NCBI RefSeq assembly: GCF_000208745.1
Contig: NC_030853.1
Location: 22,651,060 to 22,715,059, forward strand
DNA: 64,000 nt
Source: Theobroma cacao
Taxonomy: Eukaryota; Streptophyta; Magnoliopsida; Malvales; Malvaceae
Reading direction: 5' to 3'
The notes below the pieces were generated by a model. It ran no database searches and was not told the DNA's origin. It saw only the letters and a list, made by a program, of their open reading frames with translations. Position 1 is the stretch's first letter. Each line of letters begins with the position of its first letter. Shown piece after piece: positions 42,001 through 54,413 of the stretch. A program made the position numbers and the translations under genes.

Positions 42001-42931
42001 TAGTACCACAAAATCTGAACTTAGTGCCTCTTTTTAAGTATTGGGAAGATTCTTTTTTAGATCTTCAGTGATGGGCAATTTTATGCTGTAGAGTCTTTAT
42101 GTGGGCCAAACATGTAGCAATTCAGTGTTTTCAGTATCAAGAAATATCAAGTTCTGCTCTCGTTCTTCTGTAACTTGTGTAGTTAATGGATGTGGGTTTA
42201 ACATTTCATGCTTTTTCTATGTTGTAGGTACATATTATGCACAGCCTTTTCAACAACTTCTGCATTAACAGATTGGAGTAGTGTATTTTATTCTGTTATA
42301 TACACATCTGTCCCTACTATTGTTGTTGGCATTCTGGACAAGGACTTAAGTCATAGGACACTTCTACAGTATCCAAAACTTTATGGTGCAGGGCATAGAC
42401 ATGAGGCCTATAATCTGCAACTCTTCTGGATAACAATGATTGACACACTATGGCAGAGCCTTGTTCTGTTCTATATACCTCTCTTTATGTATAAGGAGAG
42501 CTCGATTGATATATGGAGCATGGGCAGTTTGTGGACTATTGCTGTTGTTGTTCTTGTTAATATTCACTTGGCAATGGACATTCGGCGTTGGGTATTCATT
42601 ACACATGTTGCAGTGTGGGGATCAATAATGATTACATATGCCTGTATGGTGGTATTGGATTCTATACCTATCTTCCCAAATTACTGGTTAGTTTCGCCTC
42701 AGAGAATATGATTTCTTGGTTTATGATTCTAAAGTTTTATTGGAGTGAGTTCATATTATTCTTACATTTGGCAGGACAATCTACCATCTGGCAACGTCAC
42801 CCACCTATTGGCTCACCATTTTGCTCATAATAATTGTTGCTTTACTTCCTCGCTTTCTTGTCAAAGTTGTACATCAGATTTTTTGGCCTTCAGATATTCA
42901 AATAGCCAGAGAAGCAGAGATACTAAGATAA
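36046..42931 (+). CDS. ALA1: P4-type ATPase, aminophospholipid flippase (ALA1-like)
   Basis: Moves phospholipids from the outer to the cytosolic leaflet. Seven coding exons: 36046-37858, 38543-38879, 39030-39822, 39999-40122, 40379-40598, 42228-42686 and 42775-42931. They join in frame to 1300 residues. P4 hallmarks: DGES in the actuator domain, IPISLY in the membrane helix, phosphorylation motif DKTGTLT with Asp566, nucleotide-domain FVKGA-like VKGADTSMF, and hinge [11 protein letters not shown]. The AEFFL/AACNT and [12 protein letters not shown] regions match Arabidopsis ALA1 rather than ALA2-12. The N-terminus (about 180 residues before [11 protein letters not shown]) is longer than in Arabidopsis and low in complexity; the C-terminus stops soon after AREAEILR, about 25 residues short. 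An upstream in-frame ATG at 36025 is possible, but [10 protein letters not shown] resembles N-termini of relatives. Intron 5 carries a 1 kb fold-back element. Confidence 0.94.
40686..41705. mobile_element. Fold-back or MULE-like element inside ALA1 intron 5
   Basis: The left arm (40686-40808) and the reverse complement of the right arm (41578-41705) align over about 120 bases with gaps. Shared blocks include AGGTCACT, ACTTCAATTTGT, CAAACTA, CTCAAATTTG or ATCAAATTTGG, and ACCATTAAAAT. Inner parts also mirror each other: pyrimidine-rich at 40860-41300, purine-rich at 41380-41500. No transposase is encoded. Long terminal inverted repeats suggest a non-autonomous Mutator-like or fold-back element; a target-site duplication was not resolved. 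Confidence 0.7.
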
Positions 42932-45749
42932 TTGCCTCCTAATTTGAGGTCAAAACCAGATGAAGCGTCCAGTTAACATGTACATTACACCCTCTATTGA
43001 GATGGTTTTCTGACTCTGTCCATCATATGGCTGTCCTGTGGCATGCAATTGTAAGTTACGGTACGCACATGTTCCTATCTTTTCATGTTACTCAAGATGC
43101 ATACACCTGTTACTAATGAAATTAGTCAACATTTATAACAGAAGCATCCTATGTGAACTGTTTTCCCACAATTAGTAAATTTTTTATATTGAAATGGACA
43201 AAATGTGGTGATCACCTTTGCTAAAATTGAGAAGAATCTTTCTTGGTTGTGATTCACATGATCTTAAGATCTTTAAGAATTTTACTTAAAATAGATTTGA
43301 GGGAATTTTTTTTTGCTAGTTTAGATGTCACTAAATAGCCTTCATATGTGTTTTTATTGGTATGTTTGGAAGCTTAAATTTGTAGGTACCTGCATGTAAA
43401 TACTGTTCCATGCAAAATTTGAGGCCAGTGATTATCTTGTATATTATCTAGAAGCTGGAAATTTTATATGCAGCCCTTTCAAATATTTTACCTACTGGGC
43501 TTTCCTTGCCATTTTGGGACTTTGTTTTGCATTAAGTGTAACTTGCATGCTGTAGTCAGTGTGGTACTAAAATTTTTTGAGCAAATGCACTTATTGCTTG
43601 GTAGAGTAACCTTAGTAGTGAAGGGTCTAAATCTTGGACAGGGTAGGCTACCATTTGCCAAGCCTGGAATGGAGTTCTTTCTAATATTGTAACATAATGC
43701 TTCAGAGTAATTTTGAAATTGATAGCAGCTGTTCCTTCCACCCCCACCCTGCTTTCATGCTGCGAATTTTGGGAGAAACACAGAATAAGTCATCCAGCTA
43801 CTTATTTAGTCTTAATTTCTTTGAGCTTTGAATCCAGAATTTCATGATAAAAGATAGTTTGGAACCATTACTTCTGATAAAATGCATTAATACAGTTTTA
43901 GCTATTTTCTCGCCGTGCGGGGGCGGTCATCTAACACATCCTTGTATCATGTATGCGGCCTGGAAGTTTAGTATATTTAGTGTTATCAGTTTTTGTGGTG
44001 GACCTTGTTGACGTTGTGTGATTCTGATTCCTCAGATGAGTTGCAAAAGCTGATTTTGCGCAAGCATGTGAAACAAATGATTGACATTTGACAGCGCAGC
44101 AGGATAATCAATGTTCTTATGGGGAGGGAAAGAGAGGAAGGTGATAGCAAAGGAGAGTGGCCTGGATGATGTATACTATACAGCAATGTCATTTGGATGA
44201 TTCAGCTCTGGTCAGGAAATGGGTGGAAAGAGGAATCTCCTAAATCTGGTTGATATTTATTTGAATTTAATGAACAGTTGGTGAGTCAAAACTCCATCAG
44301 AGTATTAGGGCAACGGAGAGGATGAGTCATTTAAAGGAAAAATGATAGAAAAAATAGTGGAAAACTGTATAGTAACATTATATAAGAACTGTATAAAAAT
44401 CAGGTAACTTTTTTTTTTTTCCAAATAGAATGAGGTGTTGAGAGCAATACATGATATAAATAAGTAATTCTTATGAATCTGTTTGCCGATATGATATTGT
44501 AAACTCCCTTTTAAGCCTCAAGGGCTTCAACCTGAGGCTTGCCTCAGCAGAATTTCTTGCATTCGTATTTGATTTGTAAATAGTTTCCCCAAAAGAGAAA
44601 TAACGAGTCTTAATCACATAGGACAAGAAGTTGTTGGGTGTTGGGTTTGTCTTTAAATATTAATGTCGAGTTGAGATTTGAGAAGGTGAGTTATGATCCG
44701 TACTTGGTGGCCTACATAAATCTCAAGTGTGAGACCAAAGCAGGACAAAACTTGTTTATGTTTGGGGGTCCCACAGAGTCCACTCCCACGTTCATTTATC
44801 CATCCCTGTGTTGGAGATAGTTAAATGTGAAGCTACAGTCAATAGTATTTACTGATCAACGCCCCCTGCCTCCTTGATATGTTCAACCGAACCAATCATC
44901 CTTCCTCCTGCCTTTCATTTCTAGACGTTGCAGCCATTCAGTCGGAAATGTTTTGTATGACCATCTATTTTGCTTTTGTGTTTCTACATGTGTGGTCAAG
45001 TACTGTAAAAGGGAAACCCAACTGCATCATTCCGGTTTTTGAAGCCATGTTTGGCTTAATACATGTACTAAAATTTAAGAAGAAAGATTTTAATGCATCC
45101 ATTTCCTTCTTCACTTCTCTCAATACCCATTAATCCTCTAATTCTCACGGTTGCTTTCCAAAAAAAAAAACACACTTAGTTTTCCAATGTCTATCATCTG
45201 TTGGAGAAGCACGAAAGTTAACGTAGAGCATACATGTATTTCAAAATTCAATATTAGATAAGTGGGGGAGAGATTTTGAGATGATTTCTCGAGAAAATCG
45301 TGTCAAAGTCAATCTAAATTAGATTTTGATGTCACATCAAATCAAAATAAACAAAATGATTCTAAAAAATGTTACAAGTAAAAAACATACATGAAATTTC
45401 ACGTCAAATAAATAAAAGAGATTTTATATTTATTAACGTACTCGTTAAGTTAGTTTTTAAGAAAGAAAATAATGACTCTTTGACATATGCATGATACATC
45501 ATCTAATTATACACAAATATCTTCAGCCTTATGTTGTTTCATATATATAAATATGGTTATCGGACATGTAACTAAAAACATTTGTAGGCATTGACTACTT
45601 GACTTTCATTAAGAAATATTATAATGATGAAGTGAGTTTTAATCAGACTCGGATAGTATAAACATGAATGTTAACTTGCAGATTTAAGGATGTCCATTCC
45701 TCCGAAGGAAACTACTCTTATAGTTACAGGGAGAGATTCAACACTTTTA

Positions 45750-46048
45750 AGTAAACTATTCATTTAGTTACCATGTTTTTTTTTTTTTGGACAGTTTCGT
45801 ATACTTTTGAAAGTTAAATTTTGACCACTACTATTACATGTTGCCTTTGCTGATCAGCTACTGTTAGACACCGATAGAACGCTTTGTTAGCCTTTCAGGT
45901 CACCATTTTTGAACTACAAGCTTGACGCGGAATGCTAGCGAAAGGTCTCGTTAGTGTCTAAAATATGCGACTTAATATAAATATTTAATGACCAAACTGT
46001 GACCTTTCAATGGTAGTTGAACAAAAAATGACCAATTACTAGTTTACT
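45750..46048. repeat. MITE-like inverted-repeat element (about 300 bp)
   Basis: Ends read AGTAAACTA and TAGTTTACT, exact inverted repeats. Inner blocks also pair imperfectly (for example TTAGACAC near 45868 with GTGTCTAA near 45955). It is non-coding. No target-site duplication was clear. Confidence 0.55.
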
Positions 46049-46199
46049 CAAATCTCTTTCATAATATCAAAATGCAAAAACTAAAAACAAAAATAATGTT
46101 TGAAAAGTTAATTAATTTGTAATAAAAGTTACAGGAATATTAAGAACTCGAAAATAAGAAGAGGATGTGCATAGGACAAAAAAGAGTTAGACGGAGTAG

Positions 46200-46590
46200 T
46201 TAATTTTCAACTTTAATCAAATTTTTATATTTTTATCCTGGATCAATAAGATTTTGTAATTAATGGTAAATTAATTATTATTAATTAAAATATCACTTAT
46301 CATTTTATATCTCCATGTGTTGATGTAGTAAGCTAAAATGTAGTAGTAAATGATGACAGAATATGTTTATGTGGCATAATGATATGATCGCATAACATTT
46401 TTAGCTTCTACATCAACATTATGTGCACATAAATAAGCAAACAACGATGACAATTAGTCAAACGATACTTATAAATGTCTATTTGATTCAAAATAAAAAT
46501 ATATAAATTTGATTGAATATAAAAAAAGAATACATACTTATTTAATTTTAAAAAAATTTTAAAAACATTATACAAAGAAAATATGACTAT
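46200..46590. repeat. Inverted-repeat (MITE-like) element, copy B
   Basis: Resembles copy A at 7998-8502. Shared words include TATTTTTATYYTGGATC, TATCATTTTATATC followed by GATGT, and CAAAATAAAAATATA near the right arm. Arms are imperfect and the ends are not sharply defined. Confidence 0.55.
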
Positions 46591-47967
46591 AATTAAACAT
46601 TATTTTTTTTAGTTGTCCCAGTAGATTTATAAGAATAAAATTTTTAAGTTAAATCAAAGTGGGATGTCCCAATAGGAAGTCTGGGGTACAAATGACAACA
46701 TTTTCTCCAATGTATGACAAGAAAGAAATAAAAAACATTATCTTCTTATTGGAGCTAGCTGTCATGACAATTAATTCCTAAAACAAACTACCTAGTATCT
46801 GCTATTCCTCTTGCACCTAAGCAAAGTTTTTAGGTTAGAAAGAATTAAACAAACATTGATGGTTGTTGCAGTGTCTCCTCGTGGAAATTACATCACCAAA
46901 TGTGAAGTCAAATTCTTTGTTCAGATCAACTTCAAGCTCCAAATTAATATTTAATTGGACCAATTAAACTTGGCGAATCCAACCACCAGCTTTCTTTCTT
47001 CCTTACTCCTGTGTGTTCCCATGTTATCTAACATTTTTAATACAGTATTATAATCAGCACTGATGACCAAATCTACCAAACAGTGCATCAAAAGACAAAA
47101 CTCAACGTAAATAATTGTAGAAAACCATTTTATATTTTTATTTTTATCTATACTCTAACTATGATCGCTAATATATAAGTTAAATAATTTAATTTTGAAA
47201 AATGAAATAAAAAGGATTTACTTTTTGGTAGGAAAAACAAAGGGTTTCTAATGTGGTTAGAAAACTGAAAAATCATTTTCAATAATTTTCCAATTCTATA
47301 AAAAAAAATTGAAAAGATGGGTTGCTAAATTTATTTATCATTGATCATGCATGTATAATGTGGAAATAGGGATGAAAAAAAAAAAAACTTTCTACACCTG
47401 AAGGGGCATGCACTTTAGCTATCTAGCCAGTTACATGTTATATACAACTCAACAAAAACTTTATCGTACAACTATAAAAATTATGCACATGTAAACTCTT
47501 TAAAAATATTGAGGGCACAAGTATGAGAAGGTCTATCTCCTCCTATCTTGTACCCTAAATCACTGTGTGTCTACAGGGAGTGCTGGGAGTCCATCATTTT
47601 CCAGTGTATGCACCAAGGAAGCTTGTACGTCTTTCACCAGTGGCATTAATTTCCATTTTAGATAGGTCTTTCTTGGTCTCAAACACCTCCCCAACTAGTT
47701 TAATCCCTTCTCGAAAGCAGAGTTTGCATTTACAACCTTCCAATCAACTACTACAATTATACTAATTACAGCTTTTGGTTATATATGTATTATTAAAAGC
47801 ACCATTAGGATTTACCTTTACCCACCCCTCACCCGGTCTTTCCAATTTCTCCTTTTTTTTTTAATCTATATCCTGCTTTACATTATACTTTAATTTTTCT
47901 TTTTTTGGTTGCATGATGCCCCAAAATTCTACCATATATAGCCCTTTGTGTTTAATTCTTTGTGATG

Positions 47968-48262
47968 TCAGCAAGGCATTTGGATTTTGACCTGTAAAAC
48001 AAGCCTCACATCTGCCCTTCTAGATGTTCTAACAAATGAAAGCTACATTATCAACATTTTTTCACTGTATATCCAAATTGTCCATCTGAAGAACCTTCTT
48101 TATCCATTTTATCCAGTGTTGTTACTGCCCTCTGGTATATTTTTGCACCCCACCCTTGTACCAAACCAAACCCCTTAATTTAACCCATTCACACTGCAAC
48201 AAGACATGTTCAATGTAGTTTTCCTCTTTATTTTTAGCATAAGGGACAAATTGGATCATTCC
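47968..48262 (-). pseudogene. Decayed LINE-type zf-RVT / RNase H-like fragment
   Basis: One minus-strand frame reads EENYIEHVLLQCEWVK, then LVWYKGG, then WIKKVLQMDN, then NVAFIC(stop)NI(stop)KGRCEACF, then GQNPNALL. The spacing H-x4-C...W and the W-stop substitutions in the ICWNIWKxRCEA block match the zinc-finger and RNase H-proximal region of plant non-LTR reverse transcriptases. At least four in-frame stops are present (TAA, TGA, two TAG for Trp). It is broken and non-functional. Neighbouring frames gave no reverse transcriptase core. Assignment is by motif recognition. Confidence 0.55.
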
Positions 48263-49133
48263 TAGATCCTTCCTTCACTAAAAATTCCTAAAAGTAGCCA
48301 TAACATTAGAACGTGCATGTGCTCCCCATAGGGAATCTCTAATCTCCATAGCCACAACAAAGTATACGCTAAATCAATAAAGATAAAATATGACTCTAAC
48401 ACCATTTCATCTAACTATGTCATGTGTAAGAAAAATCTTATAATTTAATTAGTTGAATTGCTTAGTGTAAAAACATATAAATTACTAATACATGTCTTCC
48501 TAATGAATACAAACCGAATCCAATGCAACGAATGGATTTAACTCGATGAGGTCGCACCAAATAGTATCACATCTGATTCTTGCAGTAGACTGATTTCGAC
48601 TACTAACCCTACACATATCGGTGTTTAAATATCCTGGATTTTCTTCTAAATCCTTAAAATATATTGTTTAAACTAGAAACAGAAAGATGGGAGACACCAT
48701 GTACTTCGGCTTTGGCATCTGGTCTGTTACACATAAAAGGTTCTCAATCTCTAATAACATAGGGAAATGCTAACTGTTGAACACTCCGACTACTTGTAAC
48801 TAGTATTAAAATAGTAAATTACAACAAATTAAATTCAGAAATAGATATACTTTTATAAATAGTCGAGCATTTTAACATGTTCAAATATGTTTCTTTATTA
48901 GGTTACGCGAATAAGAATTAGGGTTTACAAAACTCTAACAAATGTTTTCTACTTTTTTGCTTTTTTTGCGGTAAATTAGACGGTGGGGTAAACCCTTGAT
49001 GAGTAGAATCAACTCTGTATGAGTGTTTGGGTCGTTAATTGATTAGTGTTTGTCAAGATGACCCCTGGCCCTAACGAAAGGTTTAAGAGCTGAAAATATT
49101 AACTCTATCCAACCAAGAAAAAGGCTCGAAATC

Positions 49134-49139
49134 TTGACC
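49134..49139 (+). promoter_or_regulatory. W-box (TTGACC) upstream of the WRKY gene
   Basis: A WRKY-binding TTGACC about 900 bp upstream of the start codon. WRKY genes are often controlled by WRKY proteins. Motif-only inference. Confidence 0.3.
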
Positions 49140-49949
49140 ACCTGATTCATCTTACCTGCGTAGGAATAGGATGGTAGCCGTCGGATAAGAGAGATATGGT
49201 ACATTATGCACATTAAAAACATGTCCTATGATTGAGCCCTTTTGATGCTGGGATCACAATAGCGTATTCTCGGCAAGGACGATGATGATTGTTCACCGCA
49301 CAGTACCACTCCCTACTGCATCTGCATGTCTATCCACACCGAGGCTGAGCTTAGTTCATTACTTCAATTAACAATCATTTTTTTTGGTCATTTAATTATT
49401 TAAACAACCCAACTCTTGTCGTCTTTTATGCACCCAAATGGCCCCCAATTCTCCCTATAATTTACCCCCTCCTACCACAAAAGTCCATCTCGAAGACTGC
49501 TCTCAAGGGCTACTATTGTCTTTTCAATATGTCAGATAAAAATTAACATAGTAAACAACAAATAATATAATAATTCAGCTTGTATATTTTTTTATGATGG
49601 CACGTCAGATGGCTCGGGTGCTGACGATGAAAGGATGACATATATTTTATGACATCACCAGACAATCGCGAGAGGCTCCGACGTCTTCCCACGCGCTGCA
49701 GTTAAATCCGCTAACAACCTCCTTCGCATAAATGAATATACAAGCTAACGGCCGTCACAATGCCTTTATAATCCGTTTTTAAAATGTCCTTAACGTGAGA
49801 CGAGTTACCGTTCATGGTTAGGCGTCTGCATCAACCGCGCGTGGCATTGATAGCAATCATAAGTCCTCAATACGTGGAATTTTCCTCGTTTGCTTCCTTT
49901 TCTCTTCCTGGCATTTGCAATGTAGCTGTGCTTTAACTTTTACCTTGGA

Positions 49950-49956
49950 TATAAAG
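49950..49956 (+). promoter_or_regulatory. TATA box of the WRKY gene
   Basis: TATAAAG about 92 bp upstream of the start codon, which allows a leader of roughly 65 bases. TGACG (as-1-like) occurs at 49622-49626 further upstream. Confidence 0.5.
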
Positions 49957-50047
49957 GCTTCTGTCTCCTTATCGCTTAGGTTAGTGTTTTCTAAACTTAA
50001 TCACGCGCAAAAAAAAGAAAAAATTGCAGTAGGCTTGGTCGGAGAAC

Positions 50048-52038
50048 ATGTCTTCGGGTCGAAGGAAAGCAATTGAAGAACTTGCTCGAGGCAGGGACTT
50101 GACAAATCAGTTGCGAGATCTCCTTACTAAATCTTTCGGAGATGATGGTTTGTTGGGAAGTGAAGATCTAGTAACGAAAATCTTGAACTCGTTTGCGAAC
50201 ACGCTTTCGATATTAAGAAGCAGTAGTGGTGACTATGACGAGGTTTCCCAGAATCCCAGGAACAGCAACATGAGTTGGGATGGTCGGAAATCCGAGGAAT
50301 CGGGAGAGAGCATTAAGAGTTCAACACAAAAGGACCGAAGAGGATGTTACAAAAGAAGGTAATAATTATATTCTCTTCATCATTTCTACTATTTTCTTTT
50401 CCCATAAAAAACCAGAAATTGTTATATCCGTCTAGGTTTCTCAGCTAGGGTATTTTTTTTTTGTTTTTTTTTAATTTGTTTGATGAAGACAAGTACGGAC
50501 ACCCTCATTGCCTTGTCTTAGATGTTAAGTTGACAAAGAAATAGTAGCATTGCCAAAGGCAATTGCATTTTGCAACGGATGTTGAATTTGAATCCAGCTT
50601 TCCCTTGCTCGGAGGGTTTGATTCGAATCTTTTGTGTAAAATATGAGCGAGTATATTTTGTGTTTATATTTTTAACTTTGTTTTAGAAATAAAAGAAGAT
50701 ATATATGTGCTTTTCAGCAACAATAATTAGTAGATCTCTTATGGTTTTACTGCATCTGGATTTAGACAATTTGATTTATCATTGTCAATTCAATGGATTG
50801 AGTTTCATGCTTTTCCTTTATACTATTTATCTTTTCACCTTTTTATTATTTTATTAATTTTTTACATTTTCTTTTCTATTATTCTTTGGGAAAAAAATTA
50901 AAATTCTTTTTTATCACTTTAGCGTACGAATTTACTTTAGAGTTCCTTAATGCAATCTTTGGAGGTGGCTAACAGTTAACTGGAATTTATTTATGGTAGG
51001 AAGAGTGAACACTCATGGACAAGAGACAGTCCTACTCTGATTGATGATGGCCATGCATGGAGAAAATACGGACAGAAAGTAATCCTCAACGCCAAACACC
51101 CAAGGTAATTTTTCGCCGCTCATTTTCACCAGATTAAATCATCATCAAGGTTGTTCATGATCAAGAAAGATACTGGAAATTAGCTTAAGAAATACGAAGT
51201 CTTTCCTAATTTTTCATCTGGTAGACAGGGTGGATTTTTCCTCTTATGAGTAGGATTTTCTCCATTTTTCTTTTCTAATGTTGGTTTAGACAAAAGTTGC
51301 TTTTAAGCATGTCTTGTGCCATATAGATATTCTTATGAGTAAAAACATAAGGAAATAGAGAGCTACCTCGTGTCACTTCAGAAAATGATTAAATTAATAT
51401 ATAGTTCCTTTGCTAAATATTAGGTCAAGCTATACATCAAATGAAACTGGTTGTGATCACACGGTCATACTTATGCTATTTTCTTTAAAACCCTATTTAA
51501 TTATATTTTGATAGCTTTTGCTTTCTAGCTTTGATTCATTATGAAGTTGCCTTGTGAGAGGAAAATTAATTCTAGGAGGGACATATTTCTGTGCAGAAAC
51601 TACTACAGATGCACCCATAAGCATGATCAGGGCTGCCAAGCAACCAAGCAAGTCCAGCAGATTGAAGACGACCCGCCAAAGTACGGAACAACATATTACG
51701 GCCATCACACTTGCAAAAATCTGCTCAAGGCTTCTCAACTCATCCTGGATTCCACTTCCAAGGACTCGTCCATACTCCTCAGCTTTGCAAACACCAACAA
51801 GCAAGACAACTCCATGTTCTCAGCTTTCCCACCAGTGAAGCAGGAAAGCAAAGAAGATATGCCAAGTGACATCACCTACAACCTATCCACATCATCACCC
51901 GATTATCTCCTGTCACCTGACCACTTAACGACGTTCGAGTCATCAGCTCAAATGACAGTGTTGTCAGCTGCTGATCATGCGGATGTCATCTCTGGAGTGG
52001 TGGATTCTGTTGATTTAGATGACTTGCTTGAGTTTTGA
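50048..52038 (+). CDS. WRKY70: WRKY transcription factor, group III (WRKY70/54-like)
   Basis: A nuclear factor that binds W-box DNA; the WRKY70/54 group acts in salicylate and jasmonate defence signalling and senescence. Three exons: 50048-50358, 51000-51104 and 51597-52038, giving 285 residues. The N-terminal helix region ([14 protein letters not shown]...[11 protein letters not shown]) is typical of group III. A basic stretch (RGCYKRRKS) precedes the domain. WRKYGQK is at 124-130, followed by a C144-x7-C152-x23-H176-x-C178 zinc finger, which defines group III. The second intron falls after PR within the domain, the usual R-type position. The C-terminus is Ser-rich and ends in an acidic DLDDLLEF, a likely activation segment. 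RGCYKR plus the N-terminus favour WRKY70/54 over WRKY41/53; the exact paralogue is inferred. Confidence 0.93.
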
Positions 52039-52934
52039 TGGGGGGTTAGCTAGCTTGTCACCTGGATGAACTGATTATAGATAGAGTAGTTTCTTTTGTA
52101 ATCTGAAGTGTAGAAATTAATATTGTGTTTTTCTCTTCTGAAAAAGAGCTGCGAAGTGCAAACAGCTCCTTGGATGGCAAGATGTAAAACTTCTCCCTTT
52201 CTATAAGCGCGTGCGTCCCCATGTCAACAATTAAGTAGATGTGATCGGTAATTAACGTTGGAATAGTGCAAATGAAATTAGTGATGGAATACTGGGAGTC
52301 TTAATTATTCAAATATGACTGTTCCAAATTAAAACATCTCTCTTAAAATAAGAGAAAGTATTTTTAACAAATAAAATTATTGAAATACATTGATTAATTG
52401 TTTAGTGTTTTCAATAGGTACATCTGTTGAAGTATAATAGGTACAATTTTTAGTGTGTATAAAACAAAACACTTTCAAAACAGACTTTAACTTTCAAAAA
52501 CCATTTTGTAATAAACTTGTTGTATTTTGGAGAGTCCTTGTAAACAACTCTTTACAGATAGTGTGTTACAGCACGTCTCAAGCCTTCTTACTCTTTCTCG
52601 TTTATTATTTTTCTAATAATTTTAAAGAATTGTTGCCTATTATGACGATTTATTAGATAGTTTTGTAATACTTAAAGTCTTATTTAAATGTGACGATTCA
52701 AGATTAAAACATAACAAAGTGTTTAAAACACAACAGACACATCAATTGAAACATAACAGACACAATTTTTCAGTGTTTATAAAAGAAAATTTACTTCTAA
52801 AATAGACTTCAATTTTCAAAAAGCATTTTGCAATAAATTTGTTGTTGCATATTCCCATAACAAGCAACAACTCTTTAAAAAAGTATTTTAAAACACGCCT
52901 CAAGCTTTCTTATTTCTCTTATATTATTTTTTTA

Positions 52935-53410
52935 AGGTCAAAATACCCACCAAGTTTCTATACTCATATGTTTTGTTCAATTTAGTCCATATACTTAAAA
53001 TCGAAATAATTTAATCTTTGATTTTAAGAATTACTTTAATTTAGTTCCTTTCCTAACGATATTCAATTTTATCGTTAAAAAAAACGACGTCAGTACTGAC
53101 ATGACACATTTTGATGACATGACGATGTCGTGGTATCGACGTGATGATGTGGTAGCGCCAAGTGGCATTAATATGATGATGAGGGCCATGTTAACGTGTC
53201 GATACCATGTGGTAATGTTGACATGGCAGAACGAGAAAAAAATTTTCTAAAAAATGTTGTGTCACGTCATAAGGATTAAATTAAATAAAAATATATAAAA
53301 CAGAGATTAAATTAAATAAAATTAAAGTATTTAAAAACTAAATTGAAAAAATATTTAAAAATATTAATCTTTAAGTAGATAATATATATACTTATTAATA
53401 AACCAAATGT
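52935..53410. repeat. Inverted-repeat (MITE-like) element, copy C
   Basis: Left-arm words TTCAATTTAGT and AATTTAATCT recur in the reverse complement of the right arm (about 53270-53390). The centre is GC-richer with TGGTATCGACGTG and its near-complement CGTGTCGATACCA about 60 bases apart. Non-coding. Confidence 0.5.
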
Positions 53411-54413
53411 TTAAGTGTAAAAGATTTATGGTGTTAAGAAATATCTAAAAATATTTTCTTACTACTTGATCATTTGATTCCATTTTATTTTGTACTTACA
53501 AATTTTTTGTAGATCCAAATTAATAATTTAAATTTAAATTTAGCAGAATTTGATTGTGGCATTTGAACTTAAATAAAAATTTTTTATAAGAAACTTTGAG
53601 TAAAATTAAAAAAAGAAGAAATTGTATAAATAAAACACAATATTGTTGTAAAAAGAACTTACTTGTTTAAAGAAACCTTAGAAAGAAATTATAGAAAAAT
53701 TGATTGTGAATTTCCATAAAACTATTCTCTCCAATTTGTAGTCTTTGAGGAATTATTTTCTTAGTAGGAATCTAATACTTTAAATTTTCTTATCGAATAC
53801 TTTTCTACATCTTGTTGTTTTTCCACATATATCTCTACTTCTCTCTCCTGTCTTGAACTTTTCCTATGATCATACTAAAAAAAAATGCATAGAAAGTTTG
53901 AAGAGAGTTGGTGGAGGAATTTCTCATACCGTGTATCTAAACAACACATTTTGTTACCAAGTATGTAGTCTTCTTGATTTCCACTGTTTTGTTAAGTCTT
54001 ATCCAATTCATATATAGTTTATTCATATGTATAATTTTTTCCCAATCTAGTGGGCTTCAAAACTAGAAACTTTGTTCTAAGAATGACTCTATTTCATTAT
54101 TTATATTGAATATTTCCCTTTGAGGTTCCTAAATGATCCATGTTTTCTTCTTTCCAAAACTTTGCTTCTTCACCAGAAAGAAAACAAAAAGTTAAGTAAA
54201 ATTTAGACAAATACCTTGAAAAAAAATTGAACAATTTGTTTGTTTTTCATTCAAAGCTTGTACAATTCACTCCATAGATTCCAATGTTGGCTTTGTTGGC
54301 AAACGTTTGCAATGTTCAAGTACTTTATCTAGGTTTAAATCACCTAGTTGTATGTAACAGAGTTGGCTTTAGGCCCCTTCAACCTTTTTATAAATTAATG
54401 GCATGAAGTAGTT

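Larger units (their letters stand above)
42932..50047. other. Long intergenic region between ALA1 and the WRKY gene
   Basis: About 7 kb. 42932-44600 holds the ALA1 3'UTR and flank with no further gene. A 300 bp inverted-repeat element lies at 45750-46048, a larger one at 46200-46590, and a decayed LINE-type fragment at 47968-48262. The last 1 kb is the WRKY promoter. Short open frames at 44638-45133 and 47565-47765 have no support. Confidence 0.6.
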
